From NCBI RefSeq assembly GCF_023715525.1, contig NZ_JAMBOG010000002.1, positions 124,001-188,000 on the forward strand: a DNA stretch of 64,000 nucleotides, given 5' to 3'. The translations under genes were made by a program, and so were the position numbers. Positions 7,742 to 15,334 of the stretch are shown in pieces. The notes below the pieces were generated by a model. The model saw nothing but the letters and a program-made list of their open reading frames with translations, was not told where the DNA came from and did no database searches. The DNA is from Kocuria rosea (GTDB lineage: Bacteria > Actinomycetota > Actinomycetes > Actinomycetales > Micrococcaceae). Within the stretch, counting starts at the first letter, position 1; each line of letters starts with the position of its first letter.

Positions 7742-9373
7742 TCAGCGGAACTGCGCGACCTCCTGGAGCAGCTCGGGGGCCCGCCGGTCGTACCAGCGCC
7801 CGCCGAGCACCACTCCGCCCGCGCACAGCAGCGGGCCCAGGACCGCCCCGGCGCCCAGCGCCGCCCAGCCCCAGGCCGCGTCCCCGGTGACGAGCTGGAC
7901 GAGCACCAGCGCGGCGGCCGGGAGGACGAGCACGAGGATCAGGGCGAAGGCCGCGAACTGCACGAGCACGTTGAGCACGGTGAAGCCCTGCGGGGTCTTG
8001 AACGGGGACTGGCCGGGCACCGCGACGGGGTAGGTGTAGCGGGCGGACATGACCGAGGACAGCCCGGCCCCGCCCAGCAGGGCCAGCAGCGTGGTCCCGG
8101 CCAGGCCGGGCAGCAGCTCCCACCGGCCGTGCAGGACGAACGGCAGCAGCAGCCCCACCGTGCACAACGGCACGGCGACCACGACCAGCGCCAGCACGCG
8201 CCCCGCCCGGTCGTGCACCCCGCGCACCCCGGTCAGCACGTGCAGGGACACGGCCGTGTTGTCGAAGGAGACGTCGCCGGAGATCTGGTAGGCCAGCAGG
8301 GCCGCGAACATGGGCCCCAGCGCGTAGAACAGGAAGCCGGCGCCGGTCTGCGCGCTCGAGAACCACACGAGCGCGGCGATCGCCGGCACGACGACGAGCG
8401 CGCCGGAGTAGCGGGGGTCCCGCACCCAGTACAGCAGGCACCGGGCGGCGACGGCCGCCCACGGCCGCTCGGGCACCCGGTCGAACAGTCCGGCCCCCGC
8501 GCCCGCGCGGGACCCGCGCACCCCCTCGCCCGCCGCGGTGGTCAGCGCCCGGGTCTGCGCGGCGCGCCAGCCGAGGACGAGGGCCGCGACGGTCAGCAGG
8601 GTGAGCGCCGTGCGGGCGGCGGCCTGGGCCCAGCGTCCCTCGGCGACGTCCGCGGGCACGGCCCACACGGCGCCGGCCGGCGTCCAGGCCAGCACCCCGG
8701 CCCACTGCGGCAGCCGGTCCCAGGTGCGCTCGAGCCCGCTCAGCACGCCGGTGACGATCGGGCCGAGGAGCACGAGGCCCAGCAGGGCCGCGAGGGAGAG
8801 CACCTCGGTGACGCGGCGGCGCCGGCCGAGGCCCACGGCGAGGGCCGTGACGCAGCGGGAGCCGGTGACCAGCAGGGCCAGCCCCAGCGGGAGGCAGACG
8901 AGGGCGGCGAGCACGGCCGGGACGGAGGCGCGCCACGAGGCGAGGGAGGCGAGGAGCGCGAGGGTCGTCAGGGCGCCGGGGACGCCCACGAACGCGCCGA
9001 GGGCCTGGCCCCACTGGACCTGGCCCACGGTGAGCGGCAGCAGCGCGAGGCGGGCCGGGTCCAGGGTCGCGTCGGCGCGCGAGGCAAGGACGGGCAGCAG
9101 CCACCACGCGAGCGCGGCCGCCGTCCCGGCGACCACGAGCACCGTGCGCACCAGGGCGAGGTCCTGGCCGCCGAGCAGCACCAGCCCCACCACGGCGACG
9201 CCCAGCAGGAACACGAAGTAGGCCGCGCCCAGGACGGTGCCCACGAGCACCCAGGTGCTGCGGGTGAGGGTGTTGGCGAGGATCCTGGCCTTGAGGGCGA
9301 CCAGCCGCCAGGCCAGCACCGCGGTGCCGGGACGGCCGGGGGCGAGGTCCCCGGGGACGAGGCCGGGGCTCAC
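7742..9373 (-). CDS. ABC exporter membrane subunit
   Basis: A 543-residue polytopic protein with roughly a dozen hydrophobic segments (for example LVGTVLGAAYFVFLLGVAV and GTTLLALLGGAGLSSVMSA). It appears to be a duplicated ABC-2-like permease. The GTG start at 9373 overlaps the stop of the ATPase gene in a GTGA, so the two are translationally coupled and form one transporter. Substrate is unknown. Exporters of this arrangement in actinobacteria handle drugs, peptides or lipids. No signal peptide or binding protein is nearby, which fits export rather than import. Confidence 0.8.
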   Translation of the reverse strand: MSPGLVPGDLAPGRPGTAVLAWRLVALKARILANTLTRSTWVLVGTVLGAAYFVFLLGVAVVGLVLLGGQDLALVRTVLVVAGTAAALAWWLLPVLASRADATLDPARLALLPLTVGQVQWGQALGAFVGVPGALTTLALLASLASWRASVPAVLAALVCLPLGLALLVTGSRCVTALAVGLGRRRRVTEVLSLAALLGLVLLGPIVTGVLSGLERTWDRLPQWAGVLAWTPAGAVWAVPADVAEGRWAQAAARTALTLLTVAALVLGWRAAQTRALTTAAGEGVRGSRAGAGAGLFDRVPERPWAAVAARCLLYWVRDPRYSGALVVVPAIAALVWFSSAQTGAGFLFYALGPMFAALLAYQISGDVSFDNTAVSLHVLTGVRGVHDRAGRVLALVVVAVPLCTVGLLLPFVLHGRWELLPGLAGTTLLALLGGAGLSSVMSARYTYPVAVPGQSPFKTPQGFTVLNVLVQFAAFALILVLVLPAAALVLVQLVTGDAAWGWAALGAGAVLGPLLCAGGVVLGGRWYDRRAPELLQEVAQFR

Positions 9374-10212
9374 TCCGGGCGCAGCCACGACAGCCCCTCC
9401 CCCGGCTCGGCGCGCCCGCCGACGAGCTCGACGAACCGGTCCTCCAGCGACGCGCCCGCCCGGACCGCGTCCACCGTGCCGGCGGCCAGCACGCGGCCCC
9501 GGTCGAGGACGGCCACGTGGTCGCACATCCGCTGCACGAGGTCCATGACGTGGCTGGAGACGACGACGGTCCCGCCGGCGTCGACGAACCCGTGCAGGAT
9601 CCCGCGGATGTTGGCGGCCGAGACCGGGTCCACGGACTCGAAGGGCTCGTCGAGCACGAGCACGCTCGGGGCGTGGATCAGGGCGCCGGCCAGGGCGATC
9701 TTCTTGGTCATCCCGGCGGAGTAGTCCTGGACCTGGGTGCCGCCGTCGCCCGTGAGGTCCATCGCCCGGAGGAGGTCCTCGGTGCGCCCGGCCACGGTGC
9801 GCCGGTCCATCCCGCGCAGCAGCCCGGCGTAGGTCACGAGCTGGCGGCCCGTGAGGCGGTCGAACAGGTGCACGCCGTCCGGCAGCACGCCCATGAGCTG
9901 CTTGGCCCGGACCGGCTCCGCCCACACGTCGACCCCCGCCACCCGCACGGTCCCGGCCGTGGGGCGCAGCAGGCCCGTGGCCATGGAGAGCAGGGTGGTC
10001 TTGCCGGCGCCGTTGCGGCCCACGAGGCCGAAGAAGGACCCGCGGGGGACGTCGAGGTCGACGCGGTCCACGGCGACCTTGGCCCCGGGGGTGCCCGGGC
10101 GCCCGAAGACCCGGACGAGCCCGCGCACGCTCAGGGCCGGTTGCCGGGAGGACGGGTCCGACGGGTGCGGGGACGGGTCCGGGGCGGCCGGTGCGGAGAA
10201 GGGGGAGCTCAT
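9370..10212 (-). CDS. ABC transporter ATP-binding protein
   Basis: The 280-residue ATPase partner of the downstream permease. Walker A is GRNGAGKTT, the signature motif is the variant YSAGMTKK in place of LSGGQ, Walker B is VLVLDEPFE, and the H-loop is VVSSHVMD. The variant signature is typical of ABC-2 exporters such as CcmA/BcrA-like proteins. The first about 25 residues are Pro/Ser-rich. The ATG start at 10212 lies 7 nt after TACGCT, so the operon is probably transcribed without a leader, behind the terminator that ends the co-chaperone gene. Confidence 0.9.
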   Translation of the reverse strand: MSSPFSAPAAPDPSPHPSDPSSRQPALSVRGLVRVFGRPGTPGAKVAVDRVDLDVPRGSFFGLVGRNGAGKTTLLSMATGLLRPTAGTVRVAGVDVWAEPVRAKQLMGVLPDGVHLFDRLTGRQLVTYAGLLRGMDRRTVAGRTEDLLRAMDLTGDGGTQVQDYSAGMTKKIALAGALIHAPSVLVLDEPFESVDPVSAANIRGILHGFVDAGGTVVVSSHVMDLVQRMCDHVAVLDRGRVLAAGTVDAVRAGASLEDRFVELVGGRAEPGEGLSWLRPE

Positions 10213-10219
10213 GGCCTCC

Positions 10220-10225
10220 AGCGTA
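10220..10225 (-). promoter_or_regulatory. -10 hexamer (TACGCT) for the ABC exporter operon
   Basis: TACGCT on the minus strand, 7 nt before the ATPase start codon, and downstream of a strong hairpin that isolates this operon from the preceding gene. Confidence 0.5.
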
Positions 10226-10295
10226 GGCAGGCGGGGCCCGGAGCGAGGCCCGGCGCGCGGGGCGAGGCGGTGGCGGGGCGCCCGCACCGGCCGTT

Positions 10296-10328
10296 CCCGG
10301 GGGCCCGCCCCCGCGGCGGGCCCCCGGG
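10296..10328 (-). terminator. Strong GC hairpin after the co-chaperone gene
   Basis: A 14-bp perfect stem (CCCGGGGGCCCGCC with its complement) and a 5-nt loop lie about 60 nt past the stop at 10387. There is no T-tract. The remainder of 10226-10386 shows nothing else. Confidence 0.6.
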
Positions 10329-10386
10329 CGGTGCCGGCGCGGCGGCGCGTGTCCCGGAGGGCGGGGATAGGCCCCGCGGCCCGGGC

Positions 10387-11340
10387 TCAGAACAGCGCGC
10401 GCATCAGGGCGCCGCGGGCGGCGACGACGCGGGGGTCCTCCGCGCCGACCACGTCGAAGAGCTCGAGCAGGCGGACCCGCACGGCGTTGCGCTCCTCCCC
10501 CGCCGTGCGGCGCACGAGGTCCAGCAGGCGGCGGAAGGCGTCCTCGACGTGCCCGCCGGAGACGTCGAGGTCGGCCACCTGGAGCTGGGCCGCCACGTCC
10601 TCCGGCGCGGCGGCCGCCGCGGCGCGCACCGCGGCGGCGTCCAGCGGCATCACGCGCTGGAGCAGGTGCACCTGCGCGAGGGCGAGCTTGGCCTCCCGGT
10701 CGCCCGGGTTCTCGGCGATGGCGCGGTTGTAGGCGGCCTCGGCCCCGTCCAGGTCGCCCGCCTCGAGCGCGTCGACGGCCTCCTGGTGCAGCGGCGGCAG
10801 CGGCGCCGGCTCGTCCGCGCGCACCGGCTCGACGGTGCCCGCGATGCCGTTCTGCTCCGCGAGCGCGAGCAGCTCGTCCAGCAGCTGCACCACCTGCTCG
10901 GGGGGCACGGTGGTGTTGAACAGCGGCACGGGGCGCCCGCCGAGCAGGGCGACGACGGTGGGCACGGACTGGGCCTGGAACATCTGGGCGATCTCGGGCA
11001 CGGCCTCGGCGTCCACGGAGGCCAGCAGGATCCGGCCGGCGTACCGGTCCACGGCCTGCTCCAGGGTGTCGGTGAACGCCACCGACTGCTGGCTGAAGCC
11101 CGCCCACAGGGCGAAGACGACCGGCACGCGGGTGGACAGCTGCGCGACCTCCTGGAAGTCCGCGGCCGTCACCTCGCGCCGGTAGCCGCCCCCGGCCTGC
11201 TCCCCCGTCCCGCCGGGGGCCGCGGCGGGCGCGGCCGCGCCCAGGTCGACGGCGCCCCGCACCGACGCGGGCAGCGGGGGCTCCGGCTGGGGGGCGGTCT
11301 CGGCGGTGCGGCGCGGGTTCTGGTGCTGGAACTCGTTCAC
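10387..11340 (-). CDS. Thioredoxin-fold/TPR co-chaperone (CnoX/YbbN-like)
   Basis: A 317-residue cytosolic protein. After a 50-residue Pro/Ala-rich N-terminus comes a thioredoxin fold (VPVVFALWAGFSQQSVAF, then VPTVVALLGGRPV), followed from about residue 175 by TPR-like helices (AVDALEAGDLDGAEAAYNRAI, then DVAAQLQVADLDVSGG). The redox motif WCxxC is replaced by WAGFSQQ, so no thiol chemistry is possible. CnoX/YbbN proteins with lost cysteines act as holdases that pass clients to DnaK or GroEL. The GTG start at 11340 has a GAGAGGAC SD. M. tuberculosis has an equivalent gene (Rv1324) in the same region. Confidence 0.85.
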   Translation of the reverse strand: MNEFQHQNPRRTAETAPQPEPPLPASVRGAVDLGAAAPAAAPGGTGEQAGGGYRREVTAADFQEVAQLSTRVPVVFALWAGFSQQSVAFTDTLEQAVDRYAGRILLASVDAEAVPEIAQMFQAQSVPTVVALLGGRPVPLFNTTVPPEQVVQLLDELLALAEQNGIAGTVEPVRADEPAPLPPLHQEAVDALEAGDLDGAEAAYNRAIAENPGDREAKLALAQVHLLQRVMPLDAAAVRAAAAAAPEDVAAQLQVADLDVSGGHVEDAFRRLLDLVRRTAGEERNAVRVRLLELFDVVGAEDPRVVAARGALMRALF

Positions 11341-11422
11341 GGGGCGTCCTCTCGGGGATCGGCGGGGTCTCCCGTCGATTATCGGCGGCGCGCGGCGGCG
11401 CGGCCACCGGGGCGCCCCGGTG

Positions 11423-11428
11423 TACGCT
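11423..11428 (+). promoter_or_regulatory. Possible -10 (TACGCT) for the AI-2E family gene
   Basis: TACGCT in the 164-bp divergent region between the co-chaperone and the AI-2E gene. It would give a leader of about 70 nt. No convincing -35 is present. Confidence 0.3.
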
Positions 11429-11504
11429 TCCGGCGTGACTGCGGCCCGGTGCGGCCCCGGCGGTTCCGGCCCGCGGCACGACGCCGACCTCCCCGGGAGC
11501 CGCC

Positions 11505-12782
11505 ATGACGCCACCCGAGCCCGAGCCGTCCGAGGGACCCGACGGGTCCGTGCCGTCCGCGGGCTCCGCGCCGCCCGCGCCGCCCGCGCCGCCGGGCCGC
11601 CCGGACCGCCGCGGGCGCGGCGCCGAGGTCCTCGACCGCTTCCTGCGCCCGCTGCCGGGACCGCGCCCCCGCCACCGCTTCGAGGTCCCGCCCGACGCCG
11701 GCGCGCCCTCGGCCCGCCGGCCGGCGTCGTGGCCCGATCCCGCCCGCCCGGTGCAGACGGGGTTCCTGCTGGCGGTCGGCGTGGGCCTCGCCGTGCTGTG
11801 CTGGTGGGTGCTCGCGAACGTCGGCCCGCTCGTGGGCTGGGTCGTGACCGCCACCTTCCTCGCCCTCGGGCTCGAGCCCCTCGTGCGCCGGCTCGAGGCC
11901 CGGGGCCTGCCCCGGCCCGGTGCCGTGGCGCTGGTCGTGCTGGCGCTCGCGGCGGCCGGGTGCCTGGTCATCGTGCTGGTGGTCCCGCGGATCGTCGCCG
12001 AGGCCGCGCAGCTGGCGGGGCGCGTGCCCGCGCTCGTGGACGGGCTCCTGGGCTCCGAGGCGTTCGAGCGGCTGGACGCCCGCCTGCGGATCCGCGACTC
12101 GGCCGAGCGGTGGGTGCAGGAGCTGTCGGGGAGGATCGGCTCGGACCGGGACTTCCTCGGCGGGATCTTCGGCGGCGTGGTGGGCCTGGGCTCCGTGGTG
12201 CTCAACGTCGTCACCGGGACGCTCATCGTCCTGGCCCTGAGCCTGTACTTCCTGGTGTCCCTGCCGGTGATGACCCGGTGGGCCTACCGGCTCGCCCCGG
12301 CCTCCCGCCGGGCCCGCGTGCAGGAGCTGGGCGACCAGATGGTGCGCGGCGTCGGCAACTACGTGATCGGGCAGACCTGCGTGGCCCTGCTCAACGCGGC
12401 CGTGGCCCTGGCCCTGATGCTCGCGACCGGGGTGCCGTTCGCCGCGCTGCTGTCCCTGCTCGTGGCCCTGCTCGCGTTCGTGCCCCTCGTGGGCGGGGTG
12501 CTCGCCGGGGTGCTCGTCACCCTCGTGGCCGCCACCGCGGGCTGGGGCACGGCCCTGCCCTACGCGGTCGGCTACTTCGCGTACCTGCAGGTGGAGGCCT
12601 ACTTCGTCTCCCCCCGCATCATGCGCCGCGCGGTCGCGGTGCCGGGGGCCATCGCCGTGATCGCGGTGGCGGCGGGCGGGTCCCTGTGGGGCGTGCTCGG
12701 GGCGCTGATCGCCATCCCGACCGCCGCGGCCGGGCTGCTGCTCGTGCGGGAGGTGTTCGTGCCCCGGCAGGACCGGCGCTGA
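11505..12782 (+). CDS. AI-2E family membrane transporter
   Basis: A 425-residue integral membrane protein of the AI-2E (PerM/YdiK-like) family. About 80 Pro/Arg-rich cytosolic residues precede the first membrane helix. Eight or so hydrophobic segments follow in the family pattern: two early (LLAVGVGLAVLCWWVLANVG), a long amphipathic loop with FERLDARLRIRDSAERWVQE, then the C-terminal cluster PFAALLSLLVALLAFVPLVGG, EAYFVSPRIM and PGAIAVIAVAAGGSLWGVLGA. Family roles range from autoinducer-2 export to Na+/H+ antiport. Nothing here decides between them. ATG at 11505 has a GGGAG SD. Confidence 0.88.
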   Translation: MTPPEPEPSEGPDGSVPSAGSAPPAPPAPPGRPDRRGRGAEVLDRFLRPLPGPRPRHRFEVPPDAGAPSARRPASWPDPARPVQTGFLLAVGVGLAVLCWWVLANVGPLVGWVVTATFLALGLEPLVRRLEARGLPRPGAVALVVLALAAAGCLVIVLVVPRIVAEAAQLAGRVPALVDGLLGSEAFERLDARLRIRDSAERWVQELSGRIGSDRDFLGGIFGGVVGLGSVVLNVVTGTLIVLALSLYFLVSLPVMTRWAYRLAPASRRARVQELGDQMVRGVGNYVIGQTCVALLNAAVALALMLATGVPFAALLSLLVALLAFVPLVGGVLAGVLVTLVAATAGWGTALPYAVGYFAYLQVEAYFVSPRIMRRAVAVPGAIAVIAVAAGGSLWGVLGALIAIPTAAAGLLLVREVFVPRQDRR

Positions 12783-12804
12783 GCCCCGGCGCGCCGCGGG
12801 CCCC

Positions 12805-13593
12805 TCAGAGGCCCCTGGCGGTGGGCCCGGACCACGTCGTGGGCAGTCGCACCGGCTCGCCCAGGACCGTGGAGGCGATCTCGTCCAGCGCCCGTTGCAC
12901 GAACCGCTCCCCCACCCACAGGTGCTTCGCCTCGTCCACGCCGGTGAGCTCGGCCTGGGGCACGCGCGCGAAGCGCCGCGCCGCCTCCTCGGGGCGCAGG
13001 TAGTCGTCGAGCTCCGGGACCAGCACCCGCAGCGGCTTGCCGGAGGCCGCCCAGCGGTCGAGGTCCGCGTCGTCGGCGCGGTGCAGCGGCGGGGAGAGCA
13101 GGATCCCGCCCTCGACCCGGTCCGCGACCGGGGGCACCGCCCCGTACTTGAGCACGAGCTCGGAGCCGAAGGACCAGCCCACGAGCCAGCGGTTCGGCAG
13201 GCCCTGCGCCACGGCCCACGCGGTGGCGGCGTCCACGTCGTGCCGCTCGGCGTCCCCGCCGTCGAACGCGCCCGTGCTGGTGCCGCGGGGCGAGGACGTG
13301 CCGCGCAGGTTGAAGCGCAGCACCGCGAGGCCGGCGAGCGCGGGCAGGCGGTAGGAGGCCTTCTTGTACACGTGGGAGTCCATGAAGCCCCCGTGCGTGG
13401 GCAGCGGGTGCAGGGTCACGAGCGTGCCCCGGGGCTCGCCGCGCGCCGGGAGGGCGAGCTCGCCGACGAGGGTCTGCCCGTCCTCCGTGCGCAGCTCGAC
13501 GTTCTCGCGCCGGGCGGGCAGGACGGTCGAGGCCCGGACCTCGACGGGGTCGTGGTTGGCCGTGTACACCAGGGCGGCGGGGTCGGAGCTCAT
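12805..13593 (-). CDS. Alpha/beta hydrolase
   Basis: A 262-residue serine hydrolase-fold protein. The nucleophile is in GWSFGSE (GxSxG), an acid is likely within LVPELDDYLRP, and the histidine in VDEAKHLWVGE. The early LVTLHPLPTHGGFMDSHVY and LRFNLRGTSSPRGTS match the small dienelactone/KAT8-type hydrolases that act on unknown esters or amides. The ATG start at 13593 lies 7 nt after TAGACT (leaderless). It converges with the AI-2E gene, ending 22 nt from it. Confidence 0.85.
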   Translation of the reverse strand: MSSDPAALVYTANHDPVEVRASTVLPARRENVELRTEDGQTLVGELALPARGEPRGTLVTLHPLPTHGGFMDSHVYKKASYRLPALAGLAVLRFNLRGTSSPRGTSTGAFDGGDAERHDVDAATAWAVAQGLPNRWLVGWSFGSELVLKYGAVPPVADRVEGGILLSPPLHRADDADLDRWAASGKPLRVLVPELDDYLRPEEAARRFARVPQAELTGVDEAKHLWVGERFVQRALDEIASTVLGEPVRLPTTWSGPTARGL

Positions 13594-13600
13594 GCCCGCC

Positions 13601-13606
13601 AGTCTA
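13601..13606 (-). promoter_or_regulatory. -10 hexamer (TAGACT) for the leaderless hydrolase gene
   Basis: TAGACT on the minus strand with a 7-nt gap to the start codon of the alpha/beta hydrolase. Confidence 0.5.
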
Positions 13607-13634
13607 GCCAGCGCGGACCGCGCGGCCGGTGCGC

Positions 13635-13979
13635 TCAGCGGCGCGTGCGCCAGCAGCGCTCGTGCCAGTGCCGCCGGTCCTCGAAGGCGCTGCGCGCCCC
13701 GAGCAGGGAGTCCTGCTGCCACACCACGAGGTGGGCGATCCCCGGCGGGATGGTGCGCCCGCAGCCGGGGCACACGTAGTTCTTCACGGCGTTGGCGGGG
13801 CGGACGTGGCGGACCATCCAGTCCCCGTCCGGGGCGCGCTCCACGACGGGGGCGGGCTCGAGGACCCGCTCGACGGACCACGGCTCGCGCATCGCCCCGC
13901 GCTGCCACTTGCTCGCGCGGGCACCGTCGGGCGGGCCGCCGGCCCGGCGGCCTCGCGAGGAGTGGTTCGAGCGCGGCAC
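13635..13979 (-). CDS. Small zinc-finger protein, conserved in actinobacteria
   Basis: A 114-residue basic protein of unknown function. The conserved core is WMVRHVRPANAVKNYVCPGC, followed by IPPGIAHLVVWQQDSLLGA and RHWHERCW. CPGC plus the HxRCW segment provides candidate Zn ligands. Close relatives are often labelled ATP/GTP-binding protein, but no P-loop is present here. The GTG start at 13979 is divergent from nucS across a 62-bp gap, and it could start further in. The conserved pairing with nucS suggests nothing definite about function. Confidence 0.7.
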   Translation of the reverse strand: MPRSNHSSRGRRAGGPPDGARASKWQRGAMREPWSVERVLEPAPVVERAPDGDWMVRHVRPANAVKNYVCPGCGRTIPPGIAHLVVWQQDSLLGARSAFEDRRHWHERCWRTRR

Positions 13980-14029
13980 GGTCGGATTCTCTCACACGCT
14001 CCCCCGCGCGGGCCGCCACGGCGGTTCGC

Positions 14030-14035
14030 TAGGCT
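14030..14035 (+). promoter_or_regulatory. -10 hexamer (TAGGCT) for leaderless nucS
   Basis: TAGGCT with 6 nt before the nucS GTG and no SD. Transcription should begin at the start codon. Confidence 0.6.
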
Positions 14036-14041
14036 GGTCCG

Positions 14042-14737
14042 GTGCGTCTCGTCATTGCCGATTGTTCCGTCGACTACGAAGGGCGTCTGCGCGCCCACCT
14101 GCCCGCCGCCCGCCGCCTGCTGGTCGTGAAGGCCGACGGCTCCGTGCTCGTCCACTCGGACGGCGGCAGCTACAAGCCCCTGAACTGGATGAGCCCGCCC
14201 GCGCGCCTGCACGTGGCCGAGCCCGAGCCCGAGCTCGCCGCCGAGGGCGTCCTGCAGACCTGGACGGTCCAGGCCGCCAAGAGCGACGACCGCCTGGTGA
14301 TCCAGCTCTTCGAGATCCACGAGGACGTCTCCCACGAGCTGGGCGTGGACCCGGGCCTCGTCAAGGACGGCGTCGAGGCGGACCTGCAGCGGCTGCTGGC
14401 GGAGCAGATCCACCTGCTGGGCTCGGGCCACACCCTGGTGCGCCGGGAGTACCCCACCGCGATCGGCCCCGTGGACATCCTGGCCCGCGCGGCCGACGGC
14501 ACGACCGTGGCGGTCGAGCTCAAGCGCCGCGGCGACATCGACGGCGTCGAGCAGCTCACCCGCTACCTCGAGCTGCTCAACCGCGACCCGCTGCTCGCCC
14601 CCGTGCGCGGGGTGTACGCGGCACAGCTGATCAAGCCCCAGGCGCGGGTGCTCGCCGAGGACCGCGGGATCGCGTGCCTGACCCTGGACTACGACGGGAT
14701 GCGCGGCGTCGACGACAGCGACTCCCGGCTCTTCTGA
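14042..14737 (+). CDS. nucS: Mismatch-specific endonuclease NucS/EndoMS
   Basis: Cuts both strands at mismatches (G-T, G-G, T-T) and provides mismatch repair in actinobacteria, which lack MutS/MutL. The 231-residue protein has the N-terminal DNA-binding and dimerisation part ([26 protein letters not shown]) and a C-terminal PD-(D/E)xK nuclease with D145 in GPVDILAR and E159-x-K161 in AVELKRRGD. The C-terminal DDSDSRLF ends in the Leu-Phe expected of the beta-clamp-binding tail. GTG start at 14042 with a -10 hexamer 6 nt upstream. All key residues are present. Confidence 0.95.
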   Translation: MRLVIADCSVDYEGRLRAHLPAARRLLVVKADGSVLVHSDGGSYKPLNWMSPPARLHVAEPEPELAAEGVLQTWTVQAAKSDDRLVIQLFEIHEDVSHELGVDPGLVKDGVEADLQRLLAEQIHLLGSGHTLVRREYPTAIGPVDILARAADGTTVAVELKRRGDIDGVEQLTRYLELLNRDPLLAPVRGVYAAQLIKPQARVLAEDRGIACLTLDYDGMRGVDDSDSRLF

Positions 14738-15049
14738 GCCCGCCCCGCGGCCACGCCGTCCCGTCACGCCGCCCCGTCACGCGCCCAGCGAACACGCGGC
14801 GCCACACGATGATCAGTAGGCGAACAGTGTTGACCGCCCCGGGCGAGTGTGTGAAGCTGAATGTGTTCTTCGTTCCATGTTCAGCATGCTCGCAGAACGG
14901 GTAAAGCGAGCGTGACGTTCGACCTGGACCCGGCCTCCGTCCCGGAATCCTCCGCGGCGGCAGATCGATCCTCAGCGCATCTCGTGACACCGCCCTCGTG
15001 CACGACCCCGTGCACAGTTAGTTACTCAGTCTCGCAAGGAGAGATCTTC
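14738..15049 (+). promoter_or_regulatory. Long non-coding leader region of the cold-shock gene
   Basis: 312 bp without a credible reading frame between nucS and the cold-shock gene. The part from about 14800 is noticeably richer in A+T than its surroundings. It contains TTGACC at 14830 as a possible -35, but no clear -10 at 17 nt. A long structured 5' UTR is typical of cspA-type mRNAs, where it controls stability and translation at low temperature. The leader ends in the SD AAGGAGAG at about 15036-15043. Confidence 0.45.
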
Positions 15050-15253
15050 ATGGCCCAGGGCACCGTCAAGTGGTTCAACGCCGAAAAGGGCTTCGGCTTC
15101 ATCACCCCCGACGACTCCGATTCGGACGTCTTCGTCCACTACTCGGAGATCCAGTCGGGCGGCTTCCGCACCCTCGAGGAGAACCAGCGCGTCGAGTTCG
15201 AGATCGGTCAGGGCCAGAAGGGCCCCCAGGCCACCGGCGTGACCATCATCTGA
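15050..15253 (+). CDS. cspA: Cold-shock protein
   Basis: A 67-residue single-stranded nucleic acid-binding OB-fold protein and RNA chaperone. It opens [20 protein letters not shown], containing RNP1 (KGFGFI), with RNP2 (VFVHYS) shortly after. It ends with [12 protein letters not shown]. The sequence matches the major actinobacterial CspA across its whole length. The start ATG at 15050 follows AAGGAGAG. Codon use is strongly biased to preferred codons, and the gene ends in a strong terminator, both pointing to high expression. Confidence 0.95.
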   Translation: MAQGTVKWFNAEKGFGFITPDDSDSDVFVHYSEIQSGGFRTLEENQRVEFEIGQGQKGPQATGVTII

Positions 15254-15283
15254 TCCGTCCACCGGGACGGCTGTGAACGCGGC

Positions 15284-15313
15284 GGGCCCCGCACCCTTCG
15301 GGGTGCGGGGCCC
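15284..15313. terminator. Bidirectional terminator with UUCG tetraloop
   Basis: A 13-bp perfect stem GGGCCCCGCACCC/GGGTGCGGGGCCC closed by TTCG (C-UUCG-G, an extra-stable tetraloop when read on the plus strand). It lies 30 nt past the cspA stop and 21 nt past the convergent murA stop, so it can serve both. Confidence 0.8.
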
Positions 15314-15334
15314 TTCGCCTGCCCGGGGCGGCGC

